NCBI GenBank assembly: GCA_963555705.1
Contig: OY743190.1
Coordinates: forward strand, 10,081,501 to 10,145,500
Length of the DNA: 64,000 nt
Direction of reading: 5' to 3'
Source of the DNA: Ligustrum vulgare
Lineage: Eukaryota > Streptophyta > Magnoliopsida > Lamiales > Oleaceae
Below are positions 11,187 to 24,297 of this stretch, piece after piece. Every line of letters begins with the position of its first letter. Position 1 is the stretch's first letter. Both the position numbers and the translations under genes were made by a program. The notes under the pieces were generated by a model. It worked only from the letters and a program-made list of their open reading frames with translations. It ran no database searches and was not told the origin of the DNA.

Positions 11187-12651
11187 TATGAACCAGTGGA
11201 TAAATGTGATAAATAATCGGCAAAATTGGTCTGCAACTCTTAACTGCAACTTTTTATGGCGAAATTGGACTACAACTCTCAACTGCAACTTTTTATTGGT
11301 TTATGCAATCCAATTACAGAAAAAATGAAATATATATCAATGACATGTAATATTTTGATAAATCTCTCATAACCGGCCAATAGAGAAAATCAAGGAATGC
11401 ACGTCAACATATTAATTAACGGTTAAACCAACAAATATTTTGTAACTGAAGCATGATTTCCTCACTCCGAAATATCGCTGTAATTCTGGGATTGAGAGAT
11501 TTTTCTGTTGAATCCAAGATTATTCCCAAGATCATGGCCATGATACTATTCGGTGAAGAAATTTATCTCACATCCACCTCAACAAACTACAGTATCCTGA
11601 TTTGAGTTTCATCTGAACATTTACCAGGTACAATTTCATTTGAATCAATATGATTATGTATCCCTGCATTGTCCATGCGTAGATAATTTCACAACTTTCA
11701 TCAATGAATTTCCTGATACTAAAAGTTAGTGTACATATCTTAGTTTTAATTGATCTAGATTAATACATGTGCACATCTTGTTTATTTTACACTCACATTA
11801 TAGATAATGACGTGTCTAAGATAAAAATTGAAACGCAAATATAAGTGAAACTCGACACAATGGCCAGATCACAATGAAAAATGTCAAAAACACTGAATGA
11901 CGAAGCTAATGGAGACTACTGGAGGTCCTCAGGTTCGGATAGCAAATGACTACTCGGTATTATTTTACTTGGAGATTAAAAAAGGAGATGTTGATAGACG
12001 AAGCTACCCACTGTGTGTTGATGTCTGTGAATTGTTGTCGAAACCATCGGATCCCACAATCAACTTATTTTCTGAATCAGACATTGAAAGAAGCAATTCA
12101 ATGTCATTGGTCATGTCACTAGGAAATAACATCTTTACTTACCCAAGTATTTTATTTAAATCATGCATTTTCCCAGAACTCGAAAAGGTAGCTTCAACTT
12201 TAAGAAATCTCTACTTGTTAATTAAGCATTTCAGAAATAAAAGATAACCAACATAAAAATGATCCGTCCTGTTGAATATTATCAAAATAATTTTCAAACA
12301 CGAAGAAACGGATGCATCCTTAAATGGTAAAGGAGGGGGGAAAATAGTTGATTATAGTGGAATGGTAAATAAGGAATGACAAAAATATCGTATTAACAAG
12401 CTGCAACCTACTATGTAAAATCATTTGTCACAATGAAAAATTTCATCAACGCTGAATGACACCAGCAACCAAATTAAATGATGAGCAGAGCAAGGTTGCT
12501 AATGAGTTCAACATGATTCATGTCCTAGATTGCAATAATTAACTAATGGTGTTATTAAAGTATTAGTACCATTGAAATTTTATTGTGCGCTCGATACTGA
12601 TGGATGTGTATGGAATTTTATTGAGAATTGGCAAAAAAGATGAAGAATCTG
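11187..12651. other. Intergenic stretch, one unassigned ORF
   Basis: AT-rich DNA. A 116-codon plus-strand frame at 11897-12247 (begins MTKLMETTGGPQVRIANDYS) resembles no family known to me and lacks obvious splice partners, so it is noted but not called a gene. Nothing else is seen. Confidence 0.3.
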
Positions 12652-13119
12652 AGGGACGGATTCAGGATTTTTTTTTATGGGTGGCTGAAATTTAACTTGG
12701 ATAGAGGGATTGGACCGAATTTTTTTTTTTTTGCACATTACTTTAATATGAAATATATATAGTTAGAAAGACATTTTAATATAATATATGCGGTAAAAAA
12801 ATCACTAAAACACCAACAAAATTATATTTGAACTCCCCTAATGAAGAATGTAATTTATTTCAATTTTTTTTCAACGAGGCTTTGAATGACCATATTCATC
12901 TACAATAGAATTTAGATCTAATTTTACCGAAAGCTTCCATTTGATATTAAGCATCATACTATTAGCAAGAAAGTCATACTCCATTTTGTTGACCTACCTT
13001 TGGAAAAAAAAAAAAAAAAAAAGAAAGCTAAATTCTAAAAAATGCAAACAAAAAGGAATAAAAATGAGCAATAAATCAACCAACATTAATGGGGCAAGGC
13101 TCTAACAAATTCATTGACA

Positions 13120-13480
13120 ATCACATAGCAAAGCAAAGAGGTCAAAGCAAATTCATTAACAATAACAAATGCTCTAACAAATTCTGAAATTCATTAACAA
13201 TAACAAGTTCATTGACATCATAATGGCAGCATTTGAGGTCACAAAAGTACAAAAACAAGGAAATAGCTCTAAGAAATTTTATTTATTTATTTATTTTTAC
13301 AGCAAAGAGGTCACAACAAATTCATTAACAATAATAAATGCTCTAATGAAAAATCACAGAATTACCAAAACAAGGAAATAGCTCTAAGAATTTTTTTATT
13401 TTTTATTTTTTTACAGAAAACAAAGAGACTAGTGGTCACACTTCACAGCAGATTCATTAACAATAACAAATGCTTTAGTT
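13120..13480. repeat. Irregular direct repeats
   Basis: 'attcattaacaataacaaat' recurs with small changes near 13151, 13191, 13320 and 13451. 'caaggaaatagctctaagaa' recurs at about 13257 and 13371. The spacing is uneven (40-130 bp). No coding content. Confidence 0.65.
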
Positions 13481-13944
13481 CATTCACATTTGACAAAATC
13501 ACAAAACAACACTCAACACACGAAAATTAAAATTGAAAGTAACATGCCCAAATGAAAATTCTAACCTAATGAAATAAGACAAAGGAATGAAGCTGCGCTG
13601 GTGGAGACACGGCGGCGGACGGTCCAAGACTCCAAGCTCGAAGGCACTAACGATGTTTTGATGGAGGGTTTAATTTGGAAGACCAGAGTGTATTGCTGTT
13701 GGGTGGAAGTGGAATAGAGATCGAAGGGTACTGGGTATATGACATTAGTGGGAGTTTGGGCTATTTTCAAAATTGGGTATTAAAATTAAATGGGCTGAGA
13801 GTTATACCTGACTAGACCAATTTTAAACCTGACTGAAAGTGTGTAAAAAAAAAAAAGTGGAAATTAATCCCCAAGCCGGTTATTAGAGTTTGCATTTTAA
13901 TTTTCATGGGAAAAGGGAATAGTTTCACAAATCAGGTAGTTATT

Positions 13945-13982
13945 ATTATTTATTTATTTATTTATTAATAAATAAATAAAAC
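13945..13982. repeat. AT palindrome built of (TTTA)n/(TAAA)n
   Basis: Several TTTA units meet TAAA units around a central 'attaat', giving a nearly perfect hairpin. This is probably microsatellite inversion. Confidence 0.7.
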
Positions 13983-14564
13983 AATTCCTCCCCCAACCCA
14001 AATACCCCATACCACTGCAACAAATACCTAATTCCTCCCCCACCACAAAATCACTCTCACACAATAAAAAATCAGTAAACAAGACAACGACCTCCTATTC
14101 TCCTCTCTCCTTCGACGATGATGGTGACATCTCCTGTCCTCTCCTCCGAAAATGATGGCGACCTTCCCCTCCTCTTCTCCGGCGAAATCCCCTACAATAC
14201 CCCCTATGACAGTGATTCGCCACTTTATTTTGGGTGATGACGGTGGAGGTTCGTCGAAGGGTGTGGTTTCGGGTTGTGCGATGGTTGATTGCTTCTGCCT
14301 ACATGTTAAGACCTACTACGGTGGTTTCCTCGTCCGCTCTGCTGCGTGACAGTCGCCGTCAATTTTTGGTGACCATTTATTTGTAGTAGTTTTGTTTTTG
14401 TTGGTGGTGGTGAGGTTAAATGCAGGAGGTTTGCATTGTGGTGATGGAACTTTGATGGTGGTGGTGTGATGATGGATCTGTTGTGGTGGTGGGGTGCAGG
14501 CAACCTGCGGTGGCTGGGGGTGGACCATGGCGTTCGATGGTGGTGTGATGTTTGAGATTGTTTC

Positions 14565-14815
14565 AGGTCACATGTTGTTTTTTTTAGGTCACACGCTAGA
14601 CTCAGGTCACACGTTTACTTAAATGTTCATTTTACAAGGCCACACGTTCATTTGATCTCCTGTTCATTTTCTAAAGTCACAAATGTTCATTTCTTCTCTT
14701 ATTGATTTTCTCCAAGTCACGCAGTCATTCACTTCCTCAGGTCACACGTTCAGTTCGTCAAGTCACATGTTCATTTTCTCAAGTCACGTGTAATAGTTCG
14801 TAGGTCACATATAAT
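14565..14815. repeat. GTCACACGTTCA minisatellite-like array
   Basis: About a dozen degenerate units of the form 'aggtcacacgttcattt' occur at 20-35 bp spacing. The core GTCAC is nearly invariant while the linkers vary. No ORF crosses it. Confidence 0.7.
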
Positions 14816-15273
14816 AATACCTAGTTCGGGATGGTGGTTGTCGGTGTTCGTCGGAGATGAAGGTGAGCATGGTGGTTGTGATGATGCATCAGAGATTGTG
14901 GTGGTGGTCCGCGAGAGAACATGATTATGGTGGTGGTGGTGCGTCGGAGATGGTGGTGGTGATTGTTCATCGGAGATGGTGGTGATGCATCGGAGCCTTG
15001 GGTGGTGTGTCGGTCGAACTTGGAAGCACTGATACTGAAGTTGGGGGATGGGGTGGGTTTTAGATCACTAGTGTTTATATATATGTGTGTCATACGTAAT
15101 AAGGACCAGATTAGTGAAAAAAATGAAAGTTATTTCTTAATTATGAATTGTGAATCCATAAAGGCCTGAGATACATATTTTTCCCAAAAAAATTTTTTTT
15201 GGATAATTAGTGAATCTGGGCCGGATCTGGGCCTGACTTCAGCCCAGTTCAGCCCCTCATTAAATCCGTCCTT

Positions 15274-16057
15274 GATTTATCTGTCTGGCACTTGAAATTG
15301 ATGATTCTTACATTTTCATGATTCATTTGTCAAACAACCAAAAATCAGCATGACGCATTATAGGGGCAATGAAAAATCACAGATATAAAGTCAGTATTAT
15401 AAGCACCAGTCAACAATTTCATTTGAAAAATATTAGAAACTGATTACATTTTGAGCTTAAACTTCCAGATTGTAAATTCGATACTGGAATGATGAAAAAT
15501 GTGGATATATTTTACCAAACTATAGGTTTATATATAAAAAATGACACAGAAAAAGCAGTTAAATAATGACTTCTATATATTTATATATGCACTTTGGCGT
15601 TTTGGCAGTGTAAAAAAATATCAAGAAATATTCAATTAGTATGGTGGTAACGACTGCGACAAATAGACTTCCTGTCGAAATGTAGCACAAAGGACCAAAA
15701 AACTATTGCATTATGATAAAACAGAATGAATATTAATGATAGACATTCTAGTAAATAATAACAATAGATATGATAGCAAAATTATTATATTTAATGGAAA
15801 ACTAAAAAAGAAACATTTATTTGAAAATATCCTGATGAAATGGGCCTGTTCCTAAAAACTTAAATAACCACTGATCTAATCTTCGAAGGTGATTATTCAG
15901 TGATTATTGATCTGATCTTCAAGCTCACCCTCATTCAGCTATTCTGTGACATCAATGGAAATTCTCAATTGCAAGAGTTTCAATTTACAACCACGTCGTC
16001 ACCTCCATCCTGATATCAAGAAATCAAATTGATAATAACAGGGCCTGATCGATTGTT
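15274..16057. other. Intergenic, no gene seen
   Basis: AT-rich spacer with no recognisable domain, RNA gene or element terminus. Confidence 0.35.
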
Positions 16058-16219
16058 TCAGAGCTGGGTGGTTTTCCGATCTTTCTGAGAGTGGAAAATG
16101 ATTTTGAATTTTGAGAGATTAGTCATTCATTGGAGGTGTCAGAGCTGGGTAGTTTTCCGATCTTTCTGAGAGTGGAAAATGATTTTGAATTTTGAGAGAT
16201 TAGTCATTGATTGGAGGTT
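16058..16219. repeat. 81-bp tandem duplication
   Basis: The block beginning 'tcagagctgggt' at 16058 repeats at 16139 with only a few mismatches. Both copies are non-coding. Confidence 0.85.
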
Positions 16220-17124
16220 GGAATTATGGTACCGTTATATGTTTTGAAGGCGAGATAAGTGCATGCCGTTAATGTGATAAACTTGATTTATTAATTTAAT
16301 ATTAATTTATATTATAAAATTTTGCGATTTCTTTTTAATGGCATATAATTCAAAGAAAAAAAGTTGAGAGATATATTTCATTTTTGAGTCACTAATGTGG
16401 TAGTAGAACTAATATTATGTAAATAATCTGATATAAAGTTGACTAAATGAAACTCACATGGACTTGCCTCCGTAATATAAGATTTGTAACTGTCATGGTA
16501 TTCTAGCATGTTATGGCCCTAAATAATTTAGAATGTTATGTTCTCAACTTATAAATAATAACTCAACAACTTCTTAACAGTGAAAACTGCAGCAATATAA
16601 ATTTTATAATTTCCGAGTTTAAAGATGTCATGACATCCTTTTATTGCATTATGAGCTGATTTTTCTTTTTTCTTAAAAAAAGGGGACCAATAGTATTCAC
16701 GGTTTCTGTATAAGTTATAAATCCTTGAAATCAAATCTTTTAAGTTAAGCTTCATTTTACAGTGTTAGTATTATTAACACTTGTGAGGAGATTATTCGAG
16801 CATTATACTACAATATTTGTGTAAACAAATGCAATGAGGAAGCTTGAGAAATCCGCTATCGTTCCAGCCAAGCGTCAGAGACAAGTGAATTAATCTAATA
16901 GTAACAAATGTTGTTTGGTCTTTACGTTTTTTCTTTTTTTAAATTAAAAATTGGTTTAACCCATAAACAATTTTGATTAAATAACCTTTTAAAAATGTAC
17001 AGGTATACTTCACTAGAAAACATCCGGCATGTCCATTTCGATTTCATTTAGGTAGAGCTGGGGAACTAGAGATTTGCCGATGTAGCCTCGGTCTATAGTC
17101 ACAGTTCTTAAAGATTAAAAAAAA
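16220..17124. other. Intergenic, no gene seen
   Basis: AT-rich DNA with short poly-A runs. The small minus-strand frame at 16549-16755 has no recognisable similarity. Confidence 0.35.
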
Positions 17125-17589
17125 TCTTATCTTATCTTATTACTATTATAAAGGAGGATAGTCCTCAAAGTTTTCCCTCCCAAGTTTCCCCCCAAAATGT
17201 TATTTATCAATAAAAAAAATCTTATCTTATTATTATTATAATAATAATAGTTGGTGTAGAAAATTCCGCTCAATTTTTTGCAAAAAATCCCGCCTAGCCT
17301 GTTTGGAAGAGAGAGAAAGGTTGTAAAATTCCCGCATGTGATTTTTGGGGAAGGGAAAAAAGTGAAATAAAATAAAATAATAATAACATAATAATAAACA
17401 TAAACAATTATCTCCAAAACTTAGTCAATGTCAGAGAAATGGTAGGCGCCTGTTGCCTGAAGGTGAAAATATTATTATTATAAAGAAAGATCTTATTATT
17501 ATTATTATTATAAATTATAAAGAATAAAGAATTTTAAAGAAAGATAGTTGGTGTAGATATTATTATTATAAAGAAAGATATTATTATTA
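17125..17589 (+). mobile_element. Several Helitron 5'-end fragments
   Basis: Starts of the form TCTTATCTTATTA..TATAA occur at 17125, 17220 and about 17490, each followed by 'ccctcccaagtttcccc' or 'ccgcctagcc' type sequence. They match the 5' end at 17590. They look like 5' termini of related Helitrons broken by later insertions, with no 3' ends of their own. One of them probably belongs to element B, whose terminus was split by insertion of A. Confidence 0.55.
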
Positions 17590-18095
17590 TCTTATCTTAT
17601 TATTATTATAAAGAAGGATAGTGGTAAAAATTTTCCCTCCCATGAATTCCCCCCAAAAATCAAGCCCTGGCCCACCTCATCAACAATTGTGCAGAAATTT
17701 TGAATTTAGTAGCTCTATTTTCCTTTCAAGATTTTCCCCCCAAAATGTCCCTTCTTTTGATGTTTGTGCAGCAATTGTATCTATCTATCTTCTATTTCTA
17801 TCTAAAAATAACAAAGCTGGCACTAAAAAATCACGCTCAAATTGTTGCCTAGATTCGTGCCCATATGAAAATCTCGCCCAATACTGTAAGTCCCACCAAA
17901 AGAAATCAGATTTGTCCACAAAAAAAATCATATTTGTCCAAAACTTTAAAATTTGAACTTCACAGAAAAAACCCTAGACTATCTACTGCTCGGCGCTCCG
18001 TCCCTCTCTCTGACTCTAACCTCTCGCTCTCGCTCTCCCTCTCCCTCTCCCTCTCCAAACTCTCCTTCTTCCTCCTTGGAGCATCAAAATCTGGA

Positions 18096-18230
18096 TCGTC
18101 GAGCGAATCGAGCAACGAAGGGGTTGGAACTAAAGAAATTGATCGAAGCTGTCGACTGTTCAAATTTCTTCCGCTATACCAACGCGCTTCTCGCTGTCGT
18201 TCAGGAAAAAAATCAGGAGTTAGGTGTGAG
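18096..18230 (+). pseudogene. Exon-like captured fragment, unidentified
   Basis: The frame containing ELKKLIEAVDCSNFFRYTNA, followed by a glutamate/valine-rich stretch, lies right after a CT-rich leader. It ends near a possible donor (gtgag, 18226). It looks like the first coding exon of a host gene. Later exon-like pieces (RLQMRVSYAMDSRIRRCLLR, 18490-18560; ENTKEALLKAKNLEFK, about 18819-18866) may belong to it. The source gene is not recognised, and an in-frame chain could not be confirmed. Confidence 0.35.
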
Positions 18231-20710
18231 TAAAAGGTATTATTTGTATTCTATTTCCTCTTTTTGTTGGTAACTTTCTCTTCGTCATCTGAGTGCAGGG
18301 GAAGATGCGGTCGAATCAGCGACGCCGCAGCGACGCCGCTGCTATGACGAAGCAGCGGCGGTGGAAGGCTGTAGAGGTCGAAGGCTGTATGCTTTGATTG
18401 GTAAGTTATTGTGATTTCTAGATTTATACAACAAGATCTGTTCAATGATAAATTTTACAGTTTGTGTTCTATAGGGCCAGAGGGGAGCTAATGAGATTGC
18501 AAATGCGAGTTTCTTATGCCATGGATTCGAGGATTAGAAGATGTTTATTGAGGATTTCTGCTAAACAGGTTTACAAATCGTTACTCAATTTCATATGTTT
18601 CCCAGATTTGTGCAACCTTAACGACTTTATGCGATTTTTTATTTTTTTATTTTTTATTTTTTTTATGGTACTCAAATTTCCAATTGTCTATGCAAGAACT
18701 TAAACTGAGTAAAGAAAGGGTAAGCTTGAAACTCAGGATTTGAAAGTTGCATCTTATTTGTAGATTGGACGTGCCTTTAAGTTTCTATTGTTTTTAACAT
18801 AGTGTTGTCATTGCAGTTGAAAACACTAAGGAAGCTCTTCTTAAAGCTAAGAATCTAGAATTCAAGGTAAACTCAAATTTCTGTTTTTTTTTTAATTTTT
18901 TAATTTGAATGAAAACTTAGCAAGTGTCGAGTTTTTTATACGTCGATTTCAGTGCCATTATCATCGCAAGCTTCTTAATCATGGTAAATCATCTTAATCT
19001 CATATGCCTCTGCTGATTGATACTTTTTATTATGTTTTGTAGATATAACTTGACATAGCTGCAAGTTATGGTGTTCAACCAATTTCTCTTGTGGTAGGTA
19101 TATCCTAATCTATCTTCCTGTTGCTCACGTGTTGCCTTCACCAATTCATTTGTGACTTCTCAAGCTCAATACAGCCAGTGCTCCCCACATTTACAGAGGT
19201 ATTGTTCATCAATTTTTTTTGCAACTTTGAGTTTCGATTTGTAGCAGCTTTTAGTTTCAAAATTTAAGATTCCCTAAGCAGGGTATTAAGCTAATTCAAG
19301 TCTCTGCAACTTTCATTGGGTACAGTCTAAGCAATTTTTTCCTTTATGAATTTCAAATTGATCTTTTCTGCATGTTAATTCTAATTATAGTTGGATATGA
19401 ACTTAGTGCATGTTATGTGCAATTTTATTAGAGCATAATGTAAAAGATTTTAGCTTATTTTCAGTCATGTGCTATTGAATTTTAACTTATTGCTTATTTT
19501 GAAATTTTTTATGGAAGAACATTGGTGGATCTGAAGGAAAGGCCATTGGAATTGATGGATTTTTGAACCTTTGCTCCTACAGGGGATATATATATGGAAT
19601 TTATTATTACATTTGAAGTTGTTGTGGCAGCCCCAAGGAAGACTCTTAAGCTTTGGTTGCTGAAGTTACTTAGTTGATTCGGTCTTCATGAATTGCTTGC
19701 ATGACGGGAATGGTAAGTTCAAAGTGAAAACCATGCAGGATATCTTTGTTAGTCTTACATTCTTACGTTCCCGCATTTTTTTTTCAGTTAGTCTGAATTT
19801 TTTTTTTTTCAGTTAGTCTGAATATGTACAGAAATTGTATATGGCTTTGCATATTTATGTGTTTCCTGATGCTGCCTTTTGATCTTTTGGCTTTGCATTG
19901 CTGTTTGGATGAAGTTTTATCAGTCCTAGAAGCTCCTACAAATGATCAGTCTCAGCCTCAACCGATGAAGAAAAGATTATTATGGATGAATTTATGTATT
20001 GTTAGACATATTTATGTTTTTATAAAGCTCATCCTTTGTACCCATTTCAATGCAGGTTGGCATTTTTTAAAGCTTCCATTGATGTCAGTATGTCACCATG
20101 TAACGAGAGTTTTCGCAGGTCCTATGTTATGAACCCTCTCATTTTTTATTTTTATTTTTCTAATTCTTCTTTTTTTGGTTGAAAAATCTGATTGAATGGT
20201 CTAATTTTATATAGGGGAACAACTCAAACTATGAACTTAAGAAATTCTCTAGCTAAAGCAAAATCTGATTTTGTCGTCAAGGTAATTTATTATTTCTTTC
20301 TACTTTTTTTCTATTCAAGAAATATTTTAAGTTTTTCCTCATATGAAGATTGTCCTATATTTCTTCTTCATTTAGATTGGTTTGAGGAAGGTTTTGCTCA
20401 TTTGCTAAGCAGCTAGATTTCTTAAGAAAATGGAACTCTAGGTGACATATGAGACAATTTCTTAACCAAAATCAATTGCTCTAATACCAAAATTTTAATT
20501 TTAGGATTCATGTTTATGTCCTACAAGAAAGTTCTTCTCTCGCAAAAAATCTTGAATTAAATAATATATATTTTATAAAGAGTATAATATGAAGACTCAA
20601 TACTTAAAGATCCACATATATAAGATGCGCACGTCTATTGTTGTTGCTTTATTTTTTTCCCTTTTTTAATTAGATGTGGAGTAATAAAGAATTAATAACT
20701 AAACTTATGA

Positions 20711-20810
20711 TGGTTAGATTTGGAGGAAAACTCGGCCCATGTTACAAAGTTGATAAAAAATGGTTAGATTTGGAGGAAAACTCGGCCCATGTCTCGCAAA
20801 AATGTTTGGA
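20711..20810. repeat. 50-bp tandem duplication
   Basis: 'tggttagatttggaggaaaa' starts at 20711 and 20761, and the rest of the unit is nearly identical. It lies inside Helitron A. Confidence 0.85.
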
Positions 20811-21222
20811 GGAAAACTCCATTATATAGAAAAAATGTTTCATATTGAAATGGATAAATTAATGACATATAATTTTTGGCTACAAAGCGTGAAAGAATTA
20901 GAGGTTCACTCATTAAAACAACAGCTGGGATGCCAAGTTTATAAAATTGTTTATTTTATCTTCTTCCGAAAAGATGAAGTGAAGTCAACAATTAAAAGTT
21001 GTTTACTGAGGTTTTGAATACACACTTTTGTGGTTTTATTATGTTATAAGTATATTATGTGCTTCTCATTTTTTTTATTTAAATTCATTTACTTTGATAG
21101 GTTCACAGGTTGAATGAGTTGAAGATAAATATGAAGGGGTGTTCAGTGTACCATAAAAGAGGAAAAACAGGTGCAGTTATGGATGATAGCTATTCTTATG
21201 TTTTGAATCTTCAAGGTGATTC

Positions 21223-21583
21223 TAAACATACATGTTTTATAATTTCAGTAATAAAAACATCCAATTTTAGTATATATTTTTTACCATTTTTTGAATAATA
21301 TAGATTTCCCCATTCATTATATATAATCACTTTTATAAAATTAGTTGGTATTGATCATATTTACTCATGTAATTTGATTTTATGATTATTAAAATCTTGC
21401 TAGGAACTTTTTATTTGTATATAATTATTATCGTGTTTTGGGTAGTAGAATAGTTAGCCAGTTGATGGCAGCAATCATGGATGGAGTGTATGGATGATTA
21501 CATTTTTGTGCATTGAGAGTTTCAAGTTGGAGTTTTGGTAGGTGAAGATGTTAGGGATTGAGATTCTTCCTGGGGTTGTCTCA
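21223..21583 (+). repeat. 361-bp segment shared by Helitrons A and B (copy 1)
   Basis: Aligns without gaps, at a constant offset of 5360 bp, to 26583-26943 with about a dozen mismatches by eye. It contains the exon-intron-like text 'ttgctaggaactttttatt' and 'gttagccagttgatggcagc'. It shows that A and B descend from a common captured region. Confidence 0.9.
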
Positions 21584-21592
21584 CTCGCACCA

Positions 21593-21617
21593 TGTTGTTG
21601 TTGTTGTTGTTTTTGTT

Positions 21618-21701
<84 letters not shown>

Positions 21702-21704
21702 TAT
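21593..21704. repeat. (TTG)n and (TTA)n microsatellite
   Basis: A short TTG run is followed by about 27 TTA units from 21622. The apparent tyrosine- or leucine-rich frames across it are artefacts. Confidence 0.95.
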
Positions 21705-22293
21705 GTTTCACTGTTTTGATACTATGCATTATCATTATATTTCTATTTGGTTCATTGGTGCATTGGAAAACTAATAACAGTTGGAGGGTGGTCTGGCACG
21801 AAGGATCTCGACGATTGATTAAAGAGAGAATAAAGCTTGAATGAATCACACATTAACTTTGATTGGTAATGTATTTTTTATGTACAAAAATATATTGAAT
21901 GACAATTTGCTATTAGGGGTCTGGGGTCCCCAAGATATGGAATTTTAGGGAGGAATATTTCATGGTACAGTGATTAGCTTTGATTGGCATATTTTATTCA
22001 AATTTATCTTCAAAGATTTGATGTGAATTTAAAATGTGAATTTTCTCTTTGAGAATATTTGATCAGGTTTTCAAGTTCTGTAATATACACACACACACAC
22101 ATATAAACACACACCCGAAGGTCTGATTTTGGTTAGAATATTTTGTGTGAATTTTTGTTTTTCTTTGGTTTCCAAATAATGGGATTTGGCATTTTAAATC
22201 TATTGATTGTTTTTGAAATCCAATTTTTTAGATTCATTTTTTTGCAAGTAATTGAATATTGGTTTGTACATTTGCAATTATTGCTTATTCTGA

Positions 22294-22419
<126 letters not shown>

Positions 22420-23266
22420 TAATGTCACTAATTTTTTTTTGACTTGATGATAAATCCTAAATGTCAACATTCTCTTATCTATAGGGATTTTACTTGGTTT
22501 TGCACATGGTATTGTGGAATCATTGTTCAAAAGATATTTCCGTGAATATATGGAAGTCTTTTGTTGAATTGTGTGATGTGCTATTTTTGAATGAAACACA
22601 GATGTTTTTTTTATATCTAATATCGTTCATGGTTATTATAATATAATATTATTTTTTATTGTCATGGTTAGTTATTGTAATATAATATTATTTTTTATAT
22701 CTAATATCGTGCATCGCACGGGTGGTAAAACTAGTTATTATTATAAAGAAGCTTAGTTGGTTTTATTTTCCCTCCCATGGATTCCCCCCAAAAATCAAGC
22801 CCTGGCCCACCTCATCAACAATTGTGCAGAAATTTTGAATTTAGTAGCTCTATTTTCCTTCCAAGATTTCCCCCCCCAAAATGTCCCTTCTTTTGATGTT
22901 TGTGCAGCAAAAGTTCCCCCAAAAATTTTTCAAATGGTTTTTTTGAAGCTTCTCCTACAAGCAAAGCAAAACAATTCAAAATCAATTTTTTTTTTAAGAT
23001 GGAATTAAAGATGGATAGTGGCAAAATTTTCCCGCCTAAGATTTCCCCCTAAAACCGATCAGTAAAGTTGCTCCTATTGAAACTTTCGCCGGAAGCCTCT
23101 CACAATCGAGAAGAATTGAAGCTTTCGGTGAAAGCTTCTCACTACCAAGAAGACTCCCGCCAGGTTACCTGCTTTATTTCAAGTCGACGAGGCGCTAGGG
23201 TTTAATTTTTTCTCTCTCTAATAGATAGCTGTGATTTTCTCCTCTTTGTAAGATTTGGCTACCGAA

Positions 23267-23480
23267 TTCATCTACGGTGACTTCCAGTCGATTTCTTCAG
23301 CTTGACTGGTCAGATATCTTGCTTATTGTCGTCGGCTCCCCGTTTTCTTCTCCGGTGCACTGCGATAGTTCATCTACGGTGACTTCCAATCGGTTTCTTC
23401 AGCTCGACTGGTCAGATATCTAGATATCTTGCTTATTGTCGTCGACTCCCCGTTTTCTTCTCCAGTGCACTGCGATAGTG
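23267..23480. repeat. 102-bp tandem duplication in Helitron B
   Basis: 'ttcatctacggtgacttcca' begins at 23267 and 23369. The second copy has a short internal 'agatatct' expansion. It resembles a duplicated 5' leader of a captured gene. Confidence 0.85.
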
Positions 23481-24176
23481 CGATTATGATATGTTTTAGG
23501 TTTGGGTTTGTGGTATTAAGTTCATGGGCTCTGTTCACTGCAAACTATTTTCGGGCTAGGTGAGGTGATTTCGATCGTTGCCCATGGTTCTGCCGACTTG
23601 AGTTCTGATTTGGGGAGCTAGAGTGGTGATTTGGTGTTCAAGGTGGGATTTTGGTGGTTGTTTCTTCACCTTTGTTCTGCTTGCTTCAGTCCGTATCCAG
23701 CCACTCCAGCTCATTTGCGGTCTGGGCTACATCAGTCGTGATTTGCAATTATTTTTTGCATTGACACATCTTCATTACCTTCTGGGAAGTAATTCTTCTT
23801 ACTCTAAATCGTTGTTTAATTTTGATTTGTGAGATTTATGTTGAACTATCCTTTGTTTTTTATCTTAAAGGCCAGTGTCTGTGCATATATGCACTACAGG
23901 AATTTTTTGATTTTTCCCTTTTCCTGCAGTTTGGTAAAATTATAGTTTTAATGATACATAAACCCATTAGTCCTCAATTTCATTGAATATGTTGGCAGCC
24001 TATTGCGTCCCGTGCTTATGAATTGGAAGGTCACTGACTCAGTTTATTGAAGTTATTGAAATCTTGGTTTGAGAAAATGAAATCTTGGTTTGGGATTTTG
24101 TGTTTCTTGAACTGTTTTCTACTTAAGGAACTGATCTTAGTATTTGGATATCGCAACTAGGTTGTCCCATTTGCAG

Positions 24177-24297
24177 GGAGTGTGAAGAAGAGGAAAATAA
24201 AGAGATGCCATTGGTGTAGAGAAAGTAATAAACAGAGTATGATCAAGTGTTTGAGTTGCAGGAATCGATTCTTTTGTGCTGATTGTGTTAAAGAGAG
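24177..24297 (+). pseudogene. Captured zinc-finger exon of a JMJ25-like demethylase
   Basis: The exon lies between 'ttgcag' and 'gtttga'. It encodes a basic lead-in (KKRKIKR), then CHWC, CLSC and CADC in the spacing C-x2-C-x8-C-x2-C-x7-C-x2-C, followed by VKER. This Cys pattern with a following DCVKER-type helix is typical of the RING-like finger upstream of the JmjC domain in plant JMJ25/KDM3-type histone H3K9 demethylases. No JmjC domain is seen nearby. The exon itself is open. It sits in Helitron B between non-coding pieces, so it is a captured fragment, not a working gene. Confidence 0.6.

Larger units (their letters stand above)
12652..15273. mobile_element. TIR-like element, about 2.6 kb
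   Basis: The left end is AGGGACGGATTCAGGA followed by GGGTGGCTGAA. The right end, inverted, is AAGGACGGATTTAATGAG followed by GGGGCTGAA. Paired ends with GGACGGAT and GGCTGAA motifs mark a common plant DNA-transposon type. No clean target duplication was found and no transposase frame is visible. The interior is repeat-rich: short direct repeats, a palindrome, GGT-rich low-complexity sequence and a GTCAC array. Confidence 0.5.

Noticed and set aside
13120..13480. CRISPR-like spaced repeats
   Set aside because: Repeat spacing is uneven, the units are degenerate and the genome is a plant.
14821..15093. Histidine/threonine-rich minus-strand ORF
   Set aside because: It follows a GGTGGT low-complexity tract inside a TIR-like element. 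There is no start context or homology.
21542..21844. Tyrosine-rich or leucine-rich ORFs
   Set aside because: They are translations of the (TTG)n/(TTA)n microsatellite and have no other coding support.
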